Both the position numbers and the translations under genes were made by a program. From positions 1,798,001-1,862,000 of the forward strand of contig NZ_CP065044.1 of assembly GCF_015689195.1 (NCBI RefSeq): a stretch of DNA of 64,000 bases, in the 5' to 3' direction. The notes beneath the pieces were generated by a model. It searched no databases and was not told the origin of the DNA. It was given only the letters and a program-made list of their open reading frames with translations. This stretch comes from Pectobacterium aroidearum. GTDB taxonomy: Bacteria > Pseudomonadota > Gammaproteobacteria > Enterobacterales > Enterobacteriaceae. Below are positions 1-7,957 of the stretch, piece after piece. Each line of letters opens with the position of its first letter. Within the stretch, counting starts at the first letter, position 1.

Positions 1-615
1 AATGATATTTTCTTACATAAAGGCAACAATGAAAAAATAATTCCATCTAAAGTTTATTATAGGAAACTTAGAGGGTATGAGGGAGAGATAAATAAAAACA
101 ATATTAAAGATGTTTTGTTGCATTACTTATCAGTAAAGTCTGATGAGTGGAGTTATGAAAAAGAGTTTAGATTTATAGTCCCTTATGATTGCGCTGATGT
201 TATTATAATGAACAATAAAAAACCATTGTATGAGAGAATAATATCTGACATGGGGGTCCCTGATCAAAATATTATTCAGTGTGAAGATATTTCAATTATT
301 GATGTGCGCAGGCAAGAGATAAATGATATAGGCCTTCTTGCTGCATGGACCTTATCATATGAAATTGATGCTATGTTTTTTAAAGTAGTAGACGCGGCAG
401 CGATTAAAGAGTGCTATATAGGATGCAGAGTCAATACTTCAAATTTATTTGATGTTTGCAATGACATTATAATTGATCCTAGGCTTAGAGAAAATTTTCT
501 TTCTTCTGAACTTGGCGTTCTTAGGAATTTTTATAAGTCTGAGATTAATAATGAAAGATTCGAATTAAATTTCAAATTATGTGAAGGAACATTTCTAGAG
601 AGTGCCCTTTCCTAG
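1..615 (+). CDS. DUF2971-like protein, 5' end outside window
   Basis: The reading frame is open from the first base of the window to the TAG at 613-615, so the gene starts to the left. The visible part encodes about 204 residues. The segment KSDEWSYEKEFRFI resembles the conserved core of the DUF2971 family (W-x-Y-E-K-E-x-R), a family of unknown biochemistry common on islands. The DNA is AT-rich, unlike the integrase gene that follows, which suggests cargo of element 1. No partner gene is visible. The family call rests on this single motif; the 3' end is secure. Confidence 0.6.
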   Translation, partial: NDIFLHKGNNEKIIPSKVYYRKLRGYEGEINKNNIKDVLLHYLSVKSDEWSYEKEFRFIVPYDCADVIIMNNKKPLYERIISDMGVPDQNIIQCEDISIIDVRRQEINDIGLLAAWTLSYEIDAMFFKVVDAAAIKECYIGCRVNTSNLFDVCNDIIIDPRLRENFLSSELGVLRNFYKSEINNERFELNFKLCEGTFLESALS

Positions 616-888
616 AGAAATGCTATTTCTAGCAAAATGGTTTTGCTTAGGCCTCTTTCAGGGGCCTAGAGAGCTTATTACTCGACTGTAGCTGTTGAAC
701 AAAAAGTATAAAAACCTTTTCGATGTCGATGTAGTTAGGTGAAGTATTCCGGCATGGTTTTTCTTCAGGTTATAGTTTTTCAGGAACATCGATTCCTCTC
801 AAGGGGTTCATTATGTTTTCCTACCGCCTTATTAGTTTTATCAATAGGGGGATACATATCCAACATAAGGCGGGGTTAAAACTAATTT
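616..888. other. intergenic stretch with a small hairpin
   Basis: There is no ORF of note. The bases TAGGCC (648-653) and GGCCTA (663-668) can pair with a 9-nt loop, 33 bases after the DUF2971 stop codon. There is no T-run, so this is only a weak terminator candidate. Confidence 0.3.
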
Positions 889-2160
889 TTATCGCCCAAA
901 CTCAAACGGCCTCACCATACCGTTGCTGTTAGCATCCAGAAAATCAGCCCACCATTGCAACATGAGGCGGCGTTGTTCAAGGTGTTTGGCCTTATGGGTG
1001 TAGGCAGCACGAACGTTGTTCTTTTCCATGTGGCTCATCTGAAGTTCAACCACATCTTCAGGCCAGATACCCGATTCAATTAAGGCACTACACGCCAGCG
1101 TTCGGAAACCATGACCGCACAGATCGGTTTTGGTGTCATAGCCCATTTTTCGCAGTGCTTTGTTGATGGTATTTTCACTCATCGGTTTCATCGCATCATA
1201 ACAGCCAGTCAGGATAAAGCCGTCATCACCGTTAACGTCATAGGTGAGGTCTTTAAGCTCTTCCAAAATTGCCAACGCTTGATCGCATAGAGGAACATAG
1301 TGTTTTCTGCGCATTTTTGCACCACGGCCTGAATGCTTGATCCCGTCAATGGCTTCACGTTGTTCAGGGATAACCCACAAAGCGCTTTTGAAATCGATCT
1401 CTGACCAACGGGCAAAGCGCAGTTCACTTGAACGGACAAAAATTAGCAGATTGAGTTTTATCGCTAATTGGGTCAGCCTGCTACGGCCTTTATAGGCTTC
1501 AATACGTTCCAATAGTGTAGGTATCTCTTCCAGTTCGATAGCGGGACGGTGTTCCGTTTGCGGCTTCTGAACAGCACCTTCCAAATCATAGGCAGGATTG
1601 AAACGGATCATCTTTTGCTGGACGGCATAACGCATGATGGCGGTAGCGTACTGTTTCACTCGCATGGCGATTTCCAGATAACCCAGCTTCTCTATCTTTT
1701 TGATGGGAACCAGCAGATCGCTGGTATCCAGCTCAGCAATATCTTTTTCACCAATATCAGGGAACAGGTAAGTTTCGAGTCGTGTCCATACAGAACGCTG
1801 ATAATCGTCCGACCATGTGGTTTTGGTGGCAAACCAACTTTTGGCAACAGTTTTGAAAGCGCAGGTGTTGTTACGTCGCTCTTGAACGATTTTGTTGTCA
1901 GCCTGTTTTTTGGCGCTGGGGTCTACTCCAGCCGCTAACAGCTTTTTTGCTTCATCTCGTCGTTGTCTGGCATCAGCCAGAGAAACAGCAGGGTAGACGC
2001 CGATGGAAAACACCTTCTGTTTCCCTTCAAAGCGATAGCCTAACTGCCAGTATTTGGAACCGTTGGGATGTACCAGCAAGTAGAGGCCGAACCCGTCAGT
2101 GAGCTTAACCACCTTTTCTGACGGCTTGGCATTTTTTACTTTAGTATCAGTAAGTGACAT
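889..2160 (-). CDS. P4-type tyrosine integrase of element 1
   Basis: This 423-aa site-specific recombinase catalyses integration and excision at the tRNA-Asn 3' end. It has the N-terminal DUF4102-like domain (MSLTDTKVKNAKPSEK, then DGFGLYLLV), a central SAM-like domain and a C-terminal catalytic domain. The catalytic motifs are the Arg in RSSELRFARW, HGFR, the His in MSHMEKN and the Tyr in AAYTHKAKHLEQR. I chose the start at 2160 because family members begin MSL(T/N)D and the GGAGGG at about 2170 is a good ribosome site. The longer frame to 2481 would run across the attachment site. The gene is transcribed away from the att core at 2340, the usual arrangement for P4-type integrases. It is a close homologue of the integrase at 42497-43768, and a fossil of a third lies at 11928. 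Confidence 0.95.
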   Translation of the reverse strand: MSLTDTKVKNAKPSEKVVKLTDGFGLYLLVHPNGSKYWQLGYRFEGKQKVFSIGVYPAVSLADARQRRDEAKKLLAAGVDPSAKKQADNKIVQERRNNTCAFKTVAKSWFATKTTWSDDYQRSVWTRLETYLFPDIGEKDIAELDTSDLLVPIKKIEKLGYLEIAMRVKQYATAIMRYAVQQKMIRFNPAYDLEGAVQKPQTEHRPAIELEEIPTLLERIEAYKGRSRLTQLAIKLNLLIFVRSSELRFARWSEIDFKSALWVIPEQREAIDGIKHSGRGAKMRRKHYVPLCDQALAILEELKDLTYDVNGDDGFILTGCYDAMKPMSENTINKALRKMGYDTKTDLCGHGFRTLACSALIESGIWPEDVVELQMSHMEKNNVRAAYTHKAKHLEQRRLMLQWWADFLDANSNGMVRPFEFGR

Positions 2161-2203
2161 GACGGTTCCCTCCGATTGCTGGTAAAAACGAAATCGAACC
2201 AGC

Positions 2204-2223
2204 TTTACCAGTATTTTTACCAG
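2204..2223. promoter_or_regulatory. putative integrase arm sites, element 1
   Basis: The octamer TTTACCAG occurs at 2204-2211 and 2216-2223, a period of 12 bp. It lies 117 bp from the att core on the integrase side. All four flanks of the two att cores in this window carry such a pair with the same 12-bp period, which is why I read them as integrase arm-binding sites. That function is inferred. Confidence 0.5.
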
Positions 2224-2298
2224 CAAAAGGGTATGGCTTCGAGTGTTTTTGGGTGAACGAGGGCGAACCTGAAGAAGGGGATAACCAATTGATAAAAA

Positions 2299-2330
2299 GC
2301 AAAAAAGCAGACGTAAGTGAACGTCTGCTT
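2299..2330 (-). terminator. Rho-independent terminator behind the tRNA-Asn end
   Basis: On the minus strand, the 10-bp stem AAGCAGACGT/ACGTCTGCTT (2305-2314 with 2321-2330, 6-nt loop) is followed by a T-run. It sits 10 bases beyond the tRNA 3' end at 2340. It looks like the natural terminator of tRNA-Asn carried on the element end, which would restore termination after integration. The att copy at 43930 has no such hairpin. Confidence 0.7.
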
Positions 2331-2339
2331 TCTCTAAAA

Positions 2340-2355
2340 TGGCTCCTCTGACTGG
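2340..2355 (-). repeat. att site: 3' end of tRNA-Asn (junction of elements 1 and 2)
   Basis: The 16 bases TGGCTCCTCTGACTGG are the reverse complement of the 3' end of enterobacterial tRNA-Asn (CCAGTCAGAGGAGCCA). The same 16 bases recur at 43930-43945. The rest of the tRNA is absent: the next bases are GATCGCC, where tRNA-Asn would continue ACTCGAACC. The site is therefore an element junction, not a tRNA gene. Confidence 0.85.
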
Positions 2356-2415
2356 GATCGCCTTTGCCAGCAACTGGCTAATAATTAAGCTAAACCTGAA
2401 TTGTATTTCTGTCAA

Positions 2416-2435
2416 GACCACCATAATGACCACCA
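2416..2435. promoter_or_regulatory. putative integrase arm sites, left end of the ICE
   Basis: GACCACCA is repeated at 2416 and 2428 (12-bp period), 60 bp inside the ICE from the att core. The matching pair at the other ICE end is at 43799/43811. The arm-site role is inferred. Confidence 0.5.
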
Positions 2436-2516
2436 ATAGTTGCGGGTTGCATAAATCTGGTTTGAGCTCCACACTCTGCATATGGTGGACTGATCCTACG
2501 GCACTAGAAATTTAAA

Positions 2517-2692
2517 TCCCCCCCCACTCGACGGGGTTTGTACGAGGCCTCCTGGCTGAAACCACTGAGATGGCTGTGGTGCCGGACTCGGTTGTAAAAG
2601 ACTTGAATGTAATCGAGGATATCAGCGTATCCAGCACCAGCTCTCATGAAAGCGTCGGTTTCATTGACCAGCCCATCACGTTATGGGCATAG
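2517..2692 (-). pseudogene. IS3-family transposase C-terminal fossil
   Basis: The minus-strand translation gives DILDYIQVFYNRVRHHSHLSG followed closely by a stop. This is the C-terminal signature of IS3-family OrfB (D-x-F/L-D-Y-I-x-x-F-Y-N-R). A second fragment, VMGWSMKPTLS, is in another frame about 50 bp upstream (to 2692). The stretch that normally separates the two is missing, so the copy is internally deleted and frameshifted. No IS ends are visible. Confidence 0.65.
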
Positions 2693-2878
2693 AGGTTGAT
2701 AATCGACACTTTGACGTGTCACCGCTTCCCGCATTGCATTGATACCTGAGGCAGGTAGGTATCGCTTGGCGCAGAGCTTCGCTAACACTGAAATCCAAGA
2801 CCCGCATAATGAGGAAAAGCGACTCTCCATCTAACAGGCTATCACCCAGAGGCAGACGGACCATCCAGTATTTTATTA

Positions 2879-3000
2879 GGATGAAGTCGATATTGACCTG
2901 AATCCGAAAATTGGCGCGGACTGGATGCGCAAAGGAAAATAGAAGCCATTACGACGCAGAAACAGAACCAAAAAGGATTATCTGCCGGGTTATGCTGCAT
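2879..3000 (+). pseudogene. IS630-family transposase fossil
   Basis: Starting at 2880 the bases read DEVDIDLNPKIGADWMRKGK, then after a frame change RNRTKKDYLPGYAA. These match the DDE-domain core of IS630-type transposases (D-E-x-D-x-x-L-N-P-K-x-G-x-D-W-M, then G-K-N-x-K-x-Y-L-A-G). Only about 40 residues remain. With the adjacent IS3 fossil it marks the decayed left end of the ICE. Bases 2693-2878 hold nothing else I recognise. Confidence 0.55.
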
Positions 3001-3110
3001 TCGGTTATGGGACGAGTCCACCGAAAAGATTCTACTTAAGAAATAGCGGAAAATGGCTCATCACAGCTATTTCATAATAAACTGCCAAAGAAAAAGGAGA
3101 GGAATAAGAT

Positions 3111-4130
3111 ATGCCATACCCCATTTTGCCTTGGGTACAAATTGCACCTTACTATCATCGGGATACGATATTGTTGGGTAATGGTGCAAGCATTGCTGTT
3201 TCACCGGATCTTGACTATGGTTCTTTACTTGCTTACGCCCGCCGGGCAGGCTTGTTCACAGATGATGTGAATCGACTCTTTCATTTTTTCAGAACATCCG
3301 ATTTCGAGTTAATCCTTCGGCTGGTTTGGCAGGCATCAAACGTCAACAGTTCACTTCAAATTCCAGACAATCGCACACACCAAGCCTACCTGAGAGTTAG
3401 AGATTGTTTAATTCAGGCCGTTCGTGATGTACATCCTGAATATGAGCAAGTTAGCGATCAATTGCCTAATATGTACCAATTCCTCAAACGGTTCGATACG
3501 GTTTTATCATTGAATTATGACTTGTTGGTTTACTGGACAATGACCTATGGCTTCGACATCAGAGATGGTCATTTATTCAAAGACTGCTTCCTTGGGAACA
3601 GAATGTTCGACGATGCCTGGTGGAGATTTCGTGATCCTTTATTCGAGCGGACCAACACTTTGGTCTTCTACCCGCATGGGAGCTTGGCTCTGTGCCGAAA
3701 TGTTGTGGAGCAGGAATTCAAGATTCACAACGCGGGGGAAGGCTTGCTCGAGGCAATCCTTGAACAATGGTGCAGCGAGCAAGTCGTACCGCTATTTGTC
3801 AGCGAAGGAACGATGCAACAGAAAGTATCTTCTATCCAGAATAGCTATTATCTGTCTACCGTGTATCGGGAGGTGCTAACGTCGCAGCGATCCACCTTAA
3901 CGTTACTTGGCTGGGGACTTGGGGAGCATGACCGACATATTCTGAAGCGGATGCGCGGAACCGGCATCCAACGTGTAGCTGTTTCCGTCTATCGTGGTAA
4001 TCAGGTCTATTGCAACTATGCGTACCAAGTTATTCAGGACGACTTAGGGCCCATCCCTGTGGATTTTTTTGATAGTGAAAGTCCTGGATGCTGGATTCAT
4101 CCGATGCCACCAGTTTTACCCAGAATTTAG
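3111..4130 (+). CDS. DUF4917 / SIR2-like protein, candidate defence gene
   Basis: The 339-aa protein starts after a strong ribosome site (AAGGAGAGG). Motifs run in the SIR2-like order: LLGNGASIA near residue 25, SLNYDLLVYW near 130, FYPHGSL near 185 and LLGWGLGEHD near 265. The Asn and His positions correspond to the NAD-binding and catalytic regions of SIR2-fold proteins. DUF4917 proteins are predicted to share this fold. SIR2-fold NADases act in several anti-phage systems, so depletion of NAD on infection is a reasonable hypothesis here but is not shown. It stands alone on the + strand between transposase fossils and the opposed ABC-3C operon, followed by its own terminator. Confidence 0.65.
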   Translation: MPYPILPWVQIAPYYHRDTILLGNGASIAVSPDLDYGSLLAYARRAGLFTDDVNRLFHFFRTSDFELILRLVWQASNVNSSLQIPDNRTHQAYLRVRDCLIQAVRDVHPEYEQVSDQLPNMYQFLKRFDTVLSLNYDLLVYWTMTYGFDIRDGHLFKDCFLGNRMFDDAWWRFRDPLFERTNTLVFYPHGSLALCRNVVEQEFKIHNAGEGLLEAILEQWCSEQVVPLFVSEGTMQQKVSSIQNSYYLSTVYREVLTSQRSTLTLLGWGLGEHDRHILKRMRGTGIQRVAVSVYRGNQVYCNYAYQVIQDDLGPIPVDFFDSESPGCWIHPMPPVLPRI

Positions 4131-4202
4131 TCGACTCGTGGGTTAACGTCGTTACCTGTGTGAAGGCTGCGACGGAGATTTTGTTTTGACTTTTGAAACC
4201 TG

Positions 4203-4234
4203 GCGCGGCGGATCACAACCGCGCATGGTTTTTT
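4203..4234 (+). terminator. Rho-independent terminator after the DUF4917 gene
   Basis: The stem GCGCGG (4203-4208) pairs with CCGCGC (4219-4224), followed by a six-T run at 4229-4234. It lies 72 bp after the stop codon. Confidence 0.6.
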
Positions 4235-4288
4235 GAAAAGCCGACCCGAGGGCAATATGATCCCGGGCCGGGGTTGCTGTGCGAACCG

Positions 4289-4485
4289 TTACGCGGCAAT
4301 TGTTTCGGCCAGTAGCTGTTCACCTGCTACGGTGGTGTCATTCTCCGATTACTTGAGTTGTGAATCTTCCATCACATCCTACTGCTAGCTTTCGGCTTGG
4401 AAGATGGCAGACATCCACCCTGTTCCTTTCGTCAGCCGTTCGGCCTCACTGGTAATATCGCCCTTCATGAGCTTCGTCAATCGGG
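4289..4485 (-). pseudogene. 3' end of a ParB-like gene, decayed
   Basis: One minus-strand frame reads TRLTKLMKGDITSEAERL, then GTGWMSAIFQAES, three in-frame stops, and finally TTVAGEQLLAETIAA with a stop at 4289. The pattern of a K-x-x-L-x-x-E-A-E-R-L helix followed by G-T-G-W-(M/L) and an acidic tail resembles the C-terminus of plasmid/ICE ParB-family proteins. The fossil overlaps the last codons of the ABC ATPase gene, so the ABC-3C operon may have been joined onto this gene. The family call is tentative; the continuous degraded frame is directly visible. Confidence 0.45.
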
Positions 4486-6381
4486 TGACTCCATACTCAT
4501 TAATTGTGCAGAGTCTGCTATAGAAGGGAACAGACCGTAACGGCCATGATGCGGGTTCTTACCAAACATAAGAGACTGCTCACGCTTCATGATTGCATCA
4601 GGCGGGTCGGTGTTCTCAACAACGATGACTTGGGTGTCCCCAGGCAGAGCTTCAAGGTACGCGTAGAACTGATCTTTAAGGTCAGTACCGGTCAAATCAT
4701 ATTCTGTTCCATCTGGCTCTCTGTATGCCAGCAATGGAGAATCGAGTACAACGAATCCCGTGTGTGGTGTGTGGCGCTCACGGCAGAAAGCAAGCAGCCC
4801 GAGGGTGAAAGCTGCATGCGTAATGGCGCGAAGGCCCTTACCAAAAGCACTACGTGACTTTCCAGCAATGACAAGGTCTCGAGACTTGGAATCGAAGTAC
4901 ACATCCCCAGCCTCTGGGAAGTGCCAACTAGTCAGTATTCCTTCAACAGTCTTAGCAAAACTATGGGCCACAGTGCTTGAGAGATCTGCGTTAGCAACCA
5001 CTCCAGCCTTCTCGTCTTCATTGCCCTTTTCAAGATCAGCCCGACGGCGCTCCATGTCTTGAATAGTGGCATAGAGTGCCAGCGCTTCGCGTACCTCGGC
5101 CCGCTTGTCGGCAAAGTCTGAATAGGACTTGCGAAGGGTCGAGAGCTTGGGTGCGAGCAATTCTTCAACTGACTCCGAAATCGACTCCAGTTCTCGAACA
5201 ACAGTAGGCATTCTGCGATCAAAGCTGGCACCTTCGCGCTCAAGGCTTTGGACGGTAGCTACAAGTTCCGCGCGCAAAACTTCGATCTTGGCAATCTCCA
5301 CTCGTGCAGCCTGAACGACGGCATCAGTATCTCCATTACACCCCATATCGGCGGGATGAAGAACGGGGTCCGCTCCACAAAGAGGACAATGCCCGGCACT
5401 CAGTACGCTAAAGAGCGTCCCACCTTCTTCAATGGCACGTAGTCTTTCAATATCGGACAAGTAGTGTCTATCAAGCAGCCTGAATCGCTCAAGCATCACA
5501 CTTACCTCTGCACGTCGCTCTCGGCTTTCTTCCAGTTTTTTGCGCAATTCTCGCCGCTTCCCAGCAGCCTCCTGAAACTCATCTTCTGTGGTATTTACCT
5601 GGGCCGCCTGTTGACGAAGTGAGGTGTCGATCTTCTCTAGCTGCTCCTCCAATTCCTTCGGACTCTTTGTCAACTCCTTGAGCCGGTCACGATAGTCGTC
5701 AAGAAGCTGATCGAGAAGACGTAATTGTGCCTCGCGCGATAACTCTTCCGGCTCACTCTTATTACTGCTGGCGACCAATGCGGAGTCGTCTGCTCCGGTT
5801 AGAAGTAACTTGAATGTTGCCAAGTTCGGCGTATTGGCGGTGGGATTGCCATCAATAAGCGGAGAGCTTTGTTGTGTGATCTCCGTTTCATCGACGAGCA
5901 TCAAACGCGCAATGTTGCGAAAGCTCAAGCTGATCGTTTCGTTCCGGGAGTTTTTGCGGACACGCTTGCCACCAAGGCCACATAGATCTAGCAAAAATGA
6001 TGAAAGGTTCGTGTTGTTCTTATCGCTGTGTTTTTCGTCAAGCTGCGCATACGGAATTTCGGTCGTTGGTGGCGTCTGGTGCAAGTCGTCATATAGCCGA
6101 AAACCACCGCCATCTATGCTGCGCCAGAGTGTAAATGACTTCCCATCAAGGGTTTCAAACCCCAATAGAACAAGGTCGTAGCCAACGCGCTCAGGGATAT
6201 CGCGCAGGGGGGGCTTTCCACCGAGCATAAAGTCGATGGCTTCGACAATGAAAGATTTTCCAGTGTTCGATGCGCCATAAATGACATTGAGGCCAGCACC
6301 GAAGGTCACTGTTGCAGGTGGCTTTTGTGGCCCAAAAAAACCGAGAAAGCGTAAGCGTAAGCCGGGAGTTACTGCCGTCAT
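4477..6381 (-). CDS. ABC-three-component system ATPase (DUF3732/Rad50-like)
   Basis: The 634-aa SMC/Rad50-like ATPase has Walker A GASNTGKS near residue 36, a long central coiled coil (about 215-430) broken by a CPLC pair in GHCPLCGADP, an ABC-signature-like region (SAFGKGLRAITHAAFTLG) and a Walker B/D-loop TGFVVLDSPLLAY. This split ATPase with a one-sided zinc hook is the ATPase component of ABC-3C conflict systems. It probably senses or remodels DNA and licenses the nuclease component. Its ATG overlaps the stop of the middle-component gene (ATGA), so it is the last of four translationally coupled genes. The very C-terminus abuts the ParB-like fossil and may have been altered by that junction. 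Confidence 0.8.
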   Translation of the reverse strand: MTAVTPGLRLRFLGFFGPQKPPATVTFGAGLNVIYGASNTGKSFIVEAIDFMLGGKPPLRDIPERVGYDLVLLGFETLDGKSFTLWRSIDGGGFRLYDDLHQTPPTTEIPYAQLDEKHSDKNNTNLSSFLLDLCGLGGKRVRKNSRNETISLSFRNIARLMLVDETEITQQSSPLIDGNPTANTPNLATFKLLLTGADDSALVASSNKSEPEELSREAQLRLLDQLLDDYRDRLKELTKSPKELEEQLEKIDTSLRQQAAQVNTTEDEFQEAAGKRRELRKKLEESRERRAEVSVMLERFRLLDRHYLSDIERLRAIEEGGTLFSVLSAGHCPLCGADPVLHPADMGCNGDTDAVVQAARVEIAKIEVLRAELVATVQSLEREGASFDRRMPTVVRELESISESVEELLAPKLSTLRKSYSDFADKRAEVREALALYATIQDMERRRADLEKGNEDEKAGVVANADLSSTVAHSFAKTVEGILTSWHFPEAGDVYFDSKSRDLVIAGKSRSAFGKGLRAITHAAFTLGLLAFCRERHTPHTGFVVLDSPLLAYREPDGTEYDLTGTDLKDQFYAYLEALPGDTQVIVVENTDPPDAIMKREQSLMFGKNPHHGRYGLFPSIADSAQLMSMESPD

Positions 6382-6872
6382 GCATCACCCCCCAAGCTTT
6401 GCTCAATGCTCTGAAACTGTTCGACCCATTTATCGAAGAAACGGCGCATCATGCCTTTGAACTGTTCATCAGTGAGATCACCAATGGTTTCGACAAGCCA
6501 TACAGCGCGAACCTTCAGGGACAGCAGATAGTTGGAAGATACTGATGACAGGAACGGTGCAGCATTTTCGCCCGCGCTGTACTTGATCCCCTCGGATGTG
6601 ACTTCGCGCTCAACGAGGTCACGGGTCATCATCAGAAGCAGTGATTGCTCAACCAACTTGCGGCGCACGAGCAATTCAGTAGGGCGCATTGGCGTCGGTG
6701 GGTGCAAATTGTCTGGTCCGCCAATATCGCCTGTATGAACAAGAAGGTAGTCAAGGGCCACAAGCCGCTGGAGGTCGTAGGTTTGCGGATAGGCAGCACC
6801 CAGAATCGAGACCGCACGGATACCAGCCTCAAGTGGGCTATTGAAGGTAATTGGCTTATGTTCTTGGCTCAT
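6378..6872 (-). CDS. ABC-three-component system middle component
   Basis: This 164-aa, mostly helical protein resembles the MC2-type middle components of ABC-3C systems: it opens with ITFNSPLEAGIRAVSIL and continues DLQRLVALDYLLVHTGD. In these systems a small wHTH-like subunit links the ATPase to the effector. I chose ATG 6872 because it gives an ATGA overlap with the upstream stop; an in-frame ATG at 6884 is possible. It overlaps the ATPase gene by 4 bp downstream. Confidence 0.7.
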   Translation of the reverse strand: MSQEHKPITFNSPLEAGIRAVSILGAAYPQTYDLQRLVALDYLLVHTGDIGGPDNLHPPTPMRPTELLVRRKLVEQSLLLMMTRDLVEREVTSEGIKYSAGENAAPFLSSVSSNYLLSLKVRAVWLVETIGDLTDEQFKGMMRRFFDKWVEQFQSIEQSLGGDA

Positions 6873-7957
6873 GATCGTGTCCACCGAAGGCGCTCTTCAT
6901 TCACTAGCTGGTGGCAGATTCCATCTCTATCCTTGGGGTTTGTACAAATGATGAGGGCGTTTGCCGTAATCTGCATGTCGCGGGCAGCCTTGGTGACAGC
7001 GCAGACTTTTTCGTAGCCGTCAGCATGGTTCCCGTCGTGTGTATCAATAACGCCATCATGAATGTCATCCAGCAAAGCTTCGAACGTGCCAGGCGGGACA
7101 CTATCACGTGCGAAGACGCGCAGTGACTCAGCCTCGTAGAACGCCTCGCGCTGGCGGCGGAAATGATCCTTGAGTTTGGTCACGGACAAGGCCGAAGGAT
7201 CAGTCACTATTGTTCCTGTGTGCTCGCTGTATGCGCCGAACAACTGCGTCACATAGCGACTCTCGGTGGCGGCAACTTCTTGGGGCGGTTTTTCAGATGC
7301 AGGCCGCGTTGGTAGTCCACCACCAAAGCGCGCTGTGTGAACCGGCGTGGCTCTGTGATCATCAACAAGCTGAAGTGCAGTCTTGGCGTCGAAGATGGTA
7401 AAATCGAATGAGTCTACATAGGCACGGAGCTTCGCGTCGAGCAACACTTCCTGTGTGCTAGTGATTGCATCTTTCACATGCTTATCCCAGTTAGCTAACA
7501 ATTCCTCACGCAACTTCGTGCTATTAGACAATAGGCGGCTAAGCGACGTACCAGCACCTCGTGGCGAAACAAAGTAGTAGCGACGAGGGACCGTGTATTC
7601 ACCTTTGTACGAGTACCAGATGATCTTGCCGAACTCAACCCAAACATCACTAGGCCTGATGGCATTATCGTAGTGCTTGCATTGGAAGTTGTCCCACACA
7701 CCCTGAAGGCGTTCATCGCCAACGAACCCGGCGACATCAATACCCATATCGCCAGCACCAGAGAAACGCAGGACGTGTTCATACTTCGTCGTGAGGCAGT
7801 AATAAGCCCATTCCTCGACGAATCCCTCCCACTCGTCTGGTGAGTAGGTCAGCAGCCTTTGCTGCGGCGGCATGATGGGGCCGTTCGCCACCTGAGCTGC
7901 CGTAACAGCGGTTGCTGGGCTCGGCGGCTTATTGATGTCCATCCAACTCGCCGTCAT
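6869..7957 (-). CDS. ABC-three-component effector with PD-(D/E)xK-like N-terminus
   Basis: In this 362-aa protein, residues about 35-110 carry EEWAYYCL, GAGDMGIDVAGF and DNFQCKHY, a restriction-endonuclease-like pattern (E...D...Q-x-K) typical of ABC-3C effectors. A helical C-terminal half follows (about 230-362), ending in NPKDRDGICHQLVNEERLRW. The N-terminal nuclease is the likely DNA-cutting activity, controlled by the ATPase. The gene is coupled by ATGA overlaps to the Mrr-like gene upstream and the middle component downstream. That the C-terminus is the partner-binding domain is inferred from family architecture. Confidence 0.7.
   Translation of the reverse strand: MTASWMDINKPPSPATAVTAAQVANGPIMPPQQRLLTYSPDEWEGFVEEWAYYCLTTKYEHVLRFSGAGDMGIDVAGFVGDERLQGVWDNFQCKHYDNAIRPSDVWVEFGKIIWYSYKGEYTVPRRYYFVSPRGAGTSLSRLLSNSTKLREELLANWDKHVKDAITSTQEVLLDAKLRAYVDSFDFTIFDAKTALQLVDDHRATPVHTARFGGGLPTRPASEKPPQEVAATESRYVTQLFGAYSEHTGTIVTDPSALSVTKLKDHFRRQREAFYEAESLRVFARDSVPPGTFEALLDDIHDGVIDTHDGNHADGYEKVCAVTKAARDMQITANALIICTNPKDRDGICHQLVNEERLRWTRS

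Noticed and set aside
1549..1938. + strand ORF of 129 aa within the first integrase
   Set aside because: It is fully antisense to a well-supported integrase gene and has no recognisable content.
2161..2481. N-terminal extension of the first integrase to 530 aa
   Set aside because: It would run across the tRNA-Asn terminator and att core. Family members begin at MSL(T/N)D, and a good ribosome site lies just before 2160.
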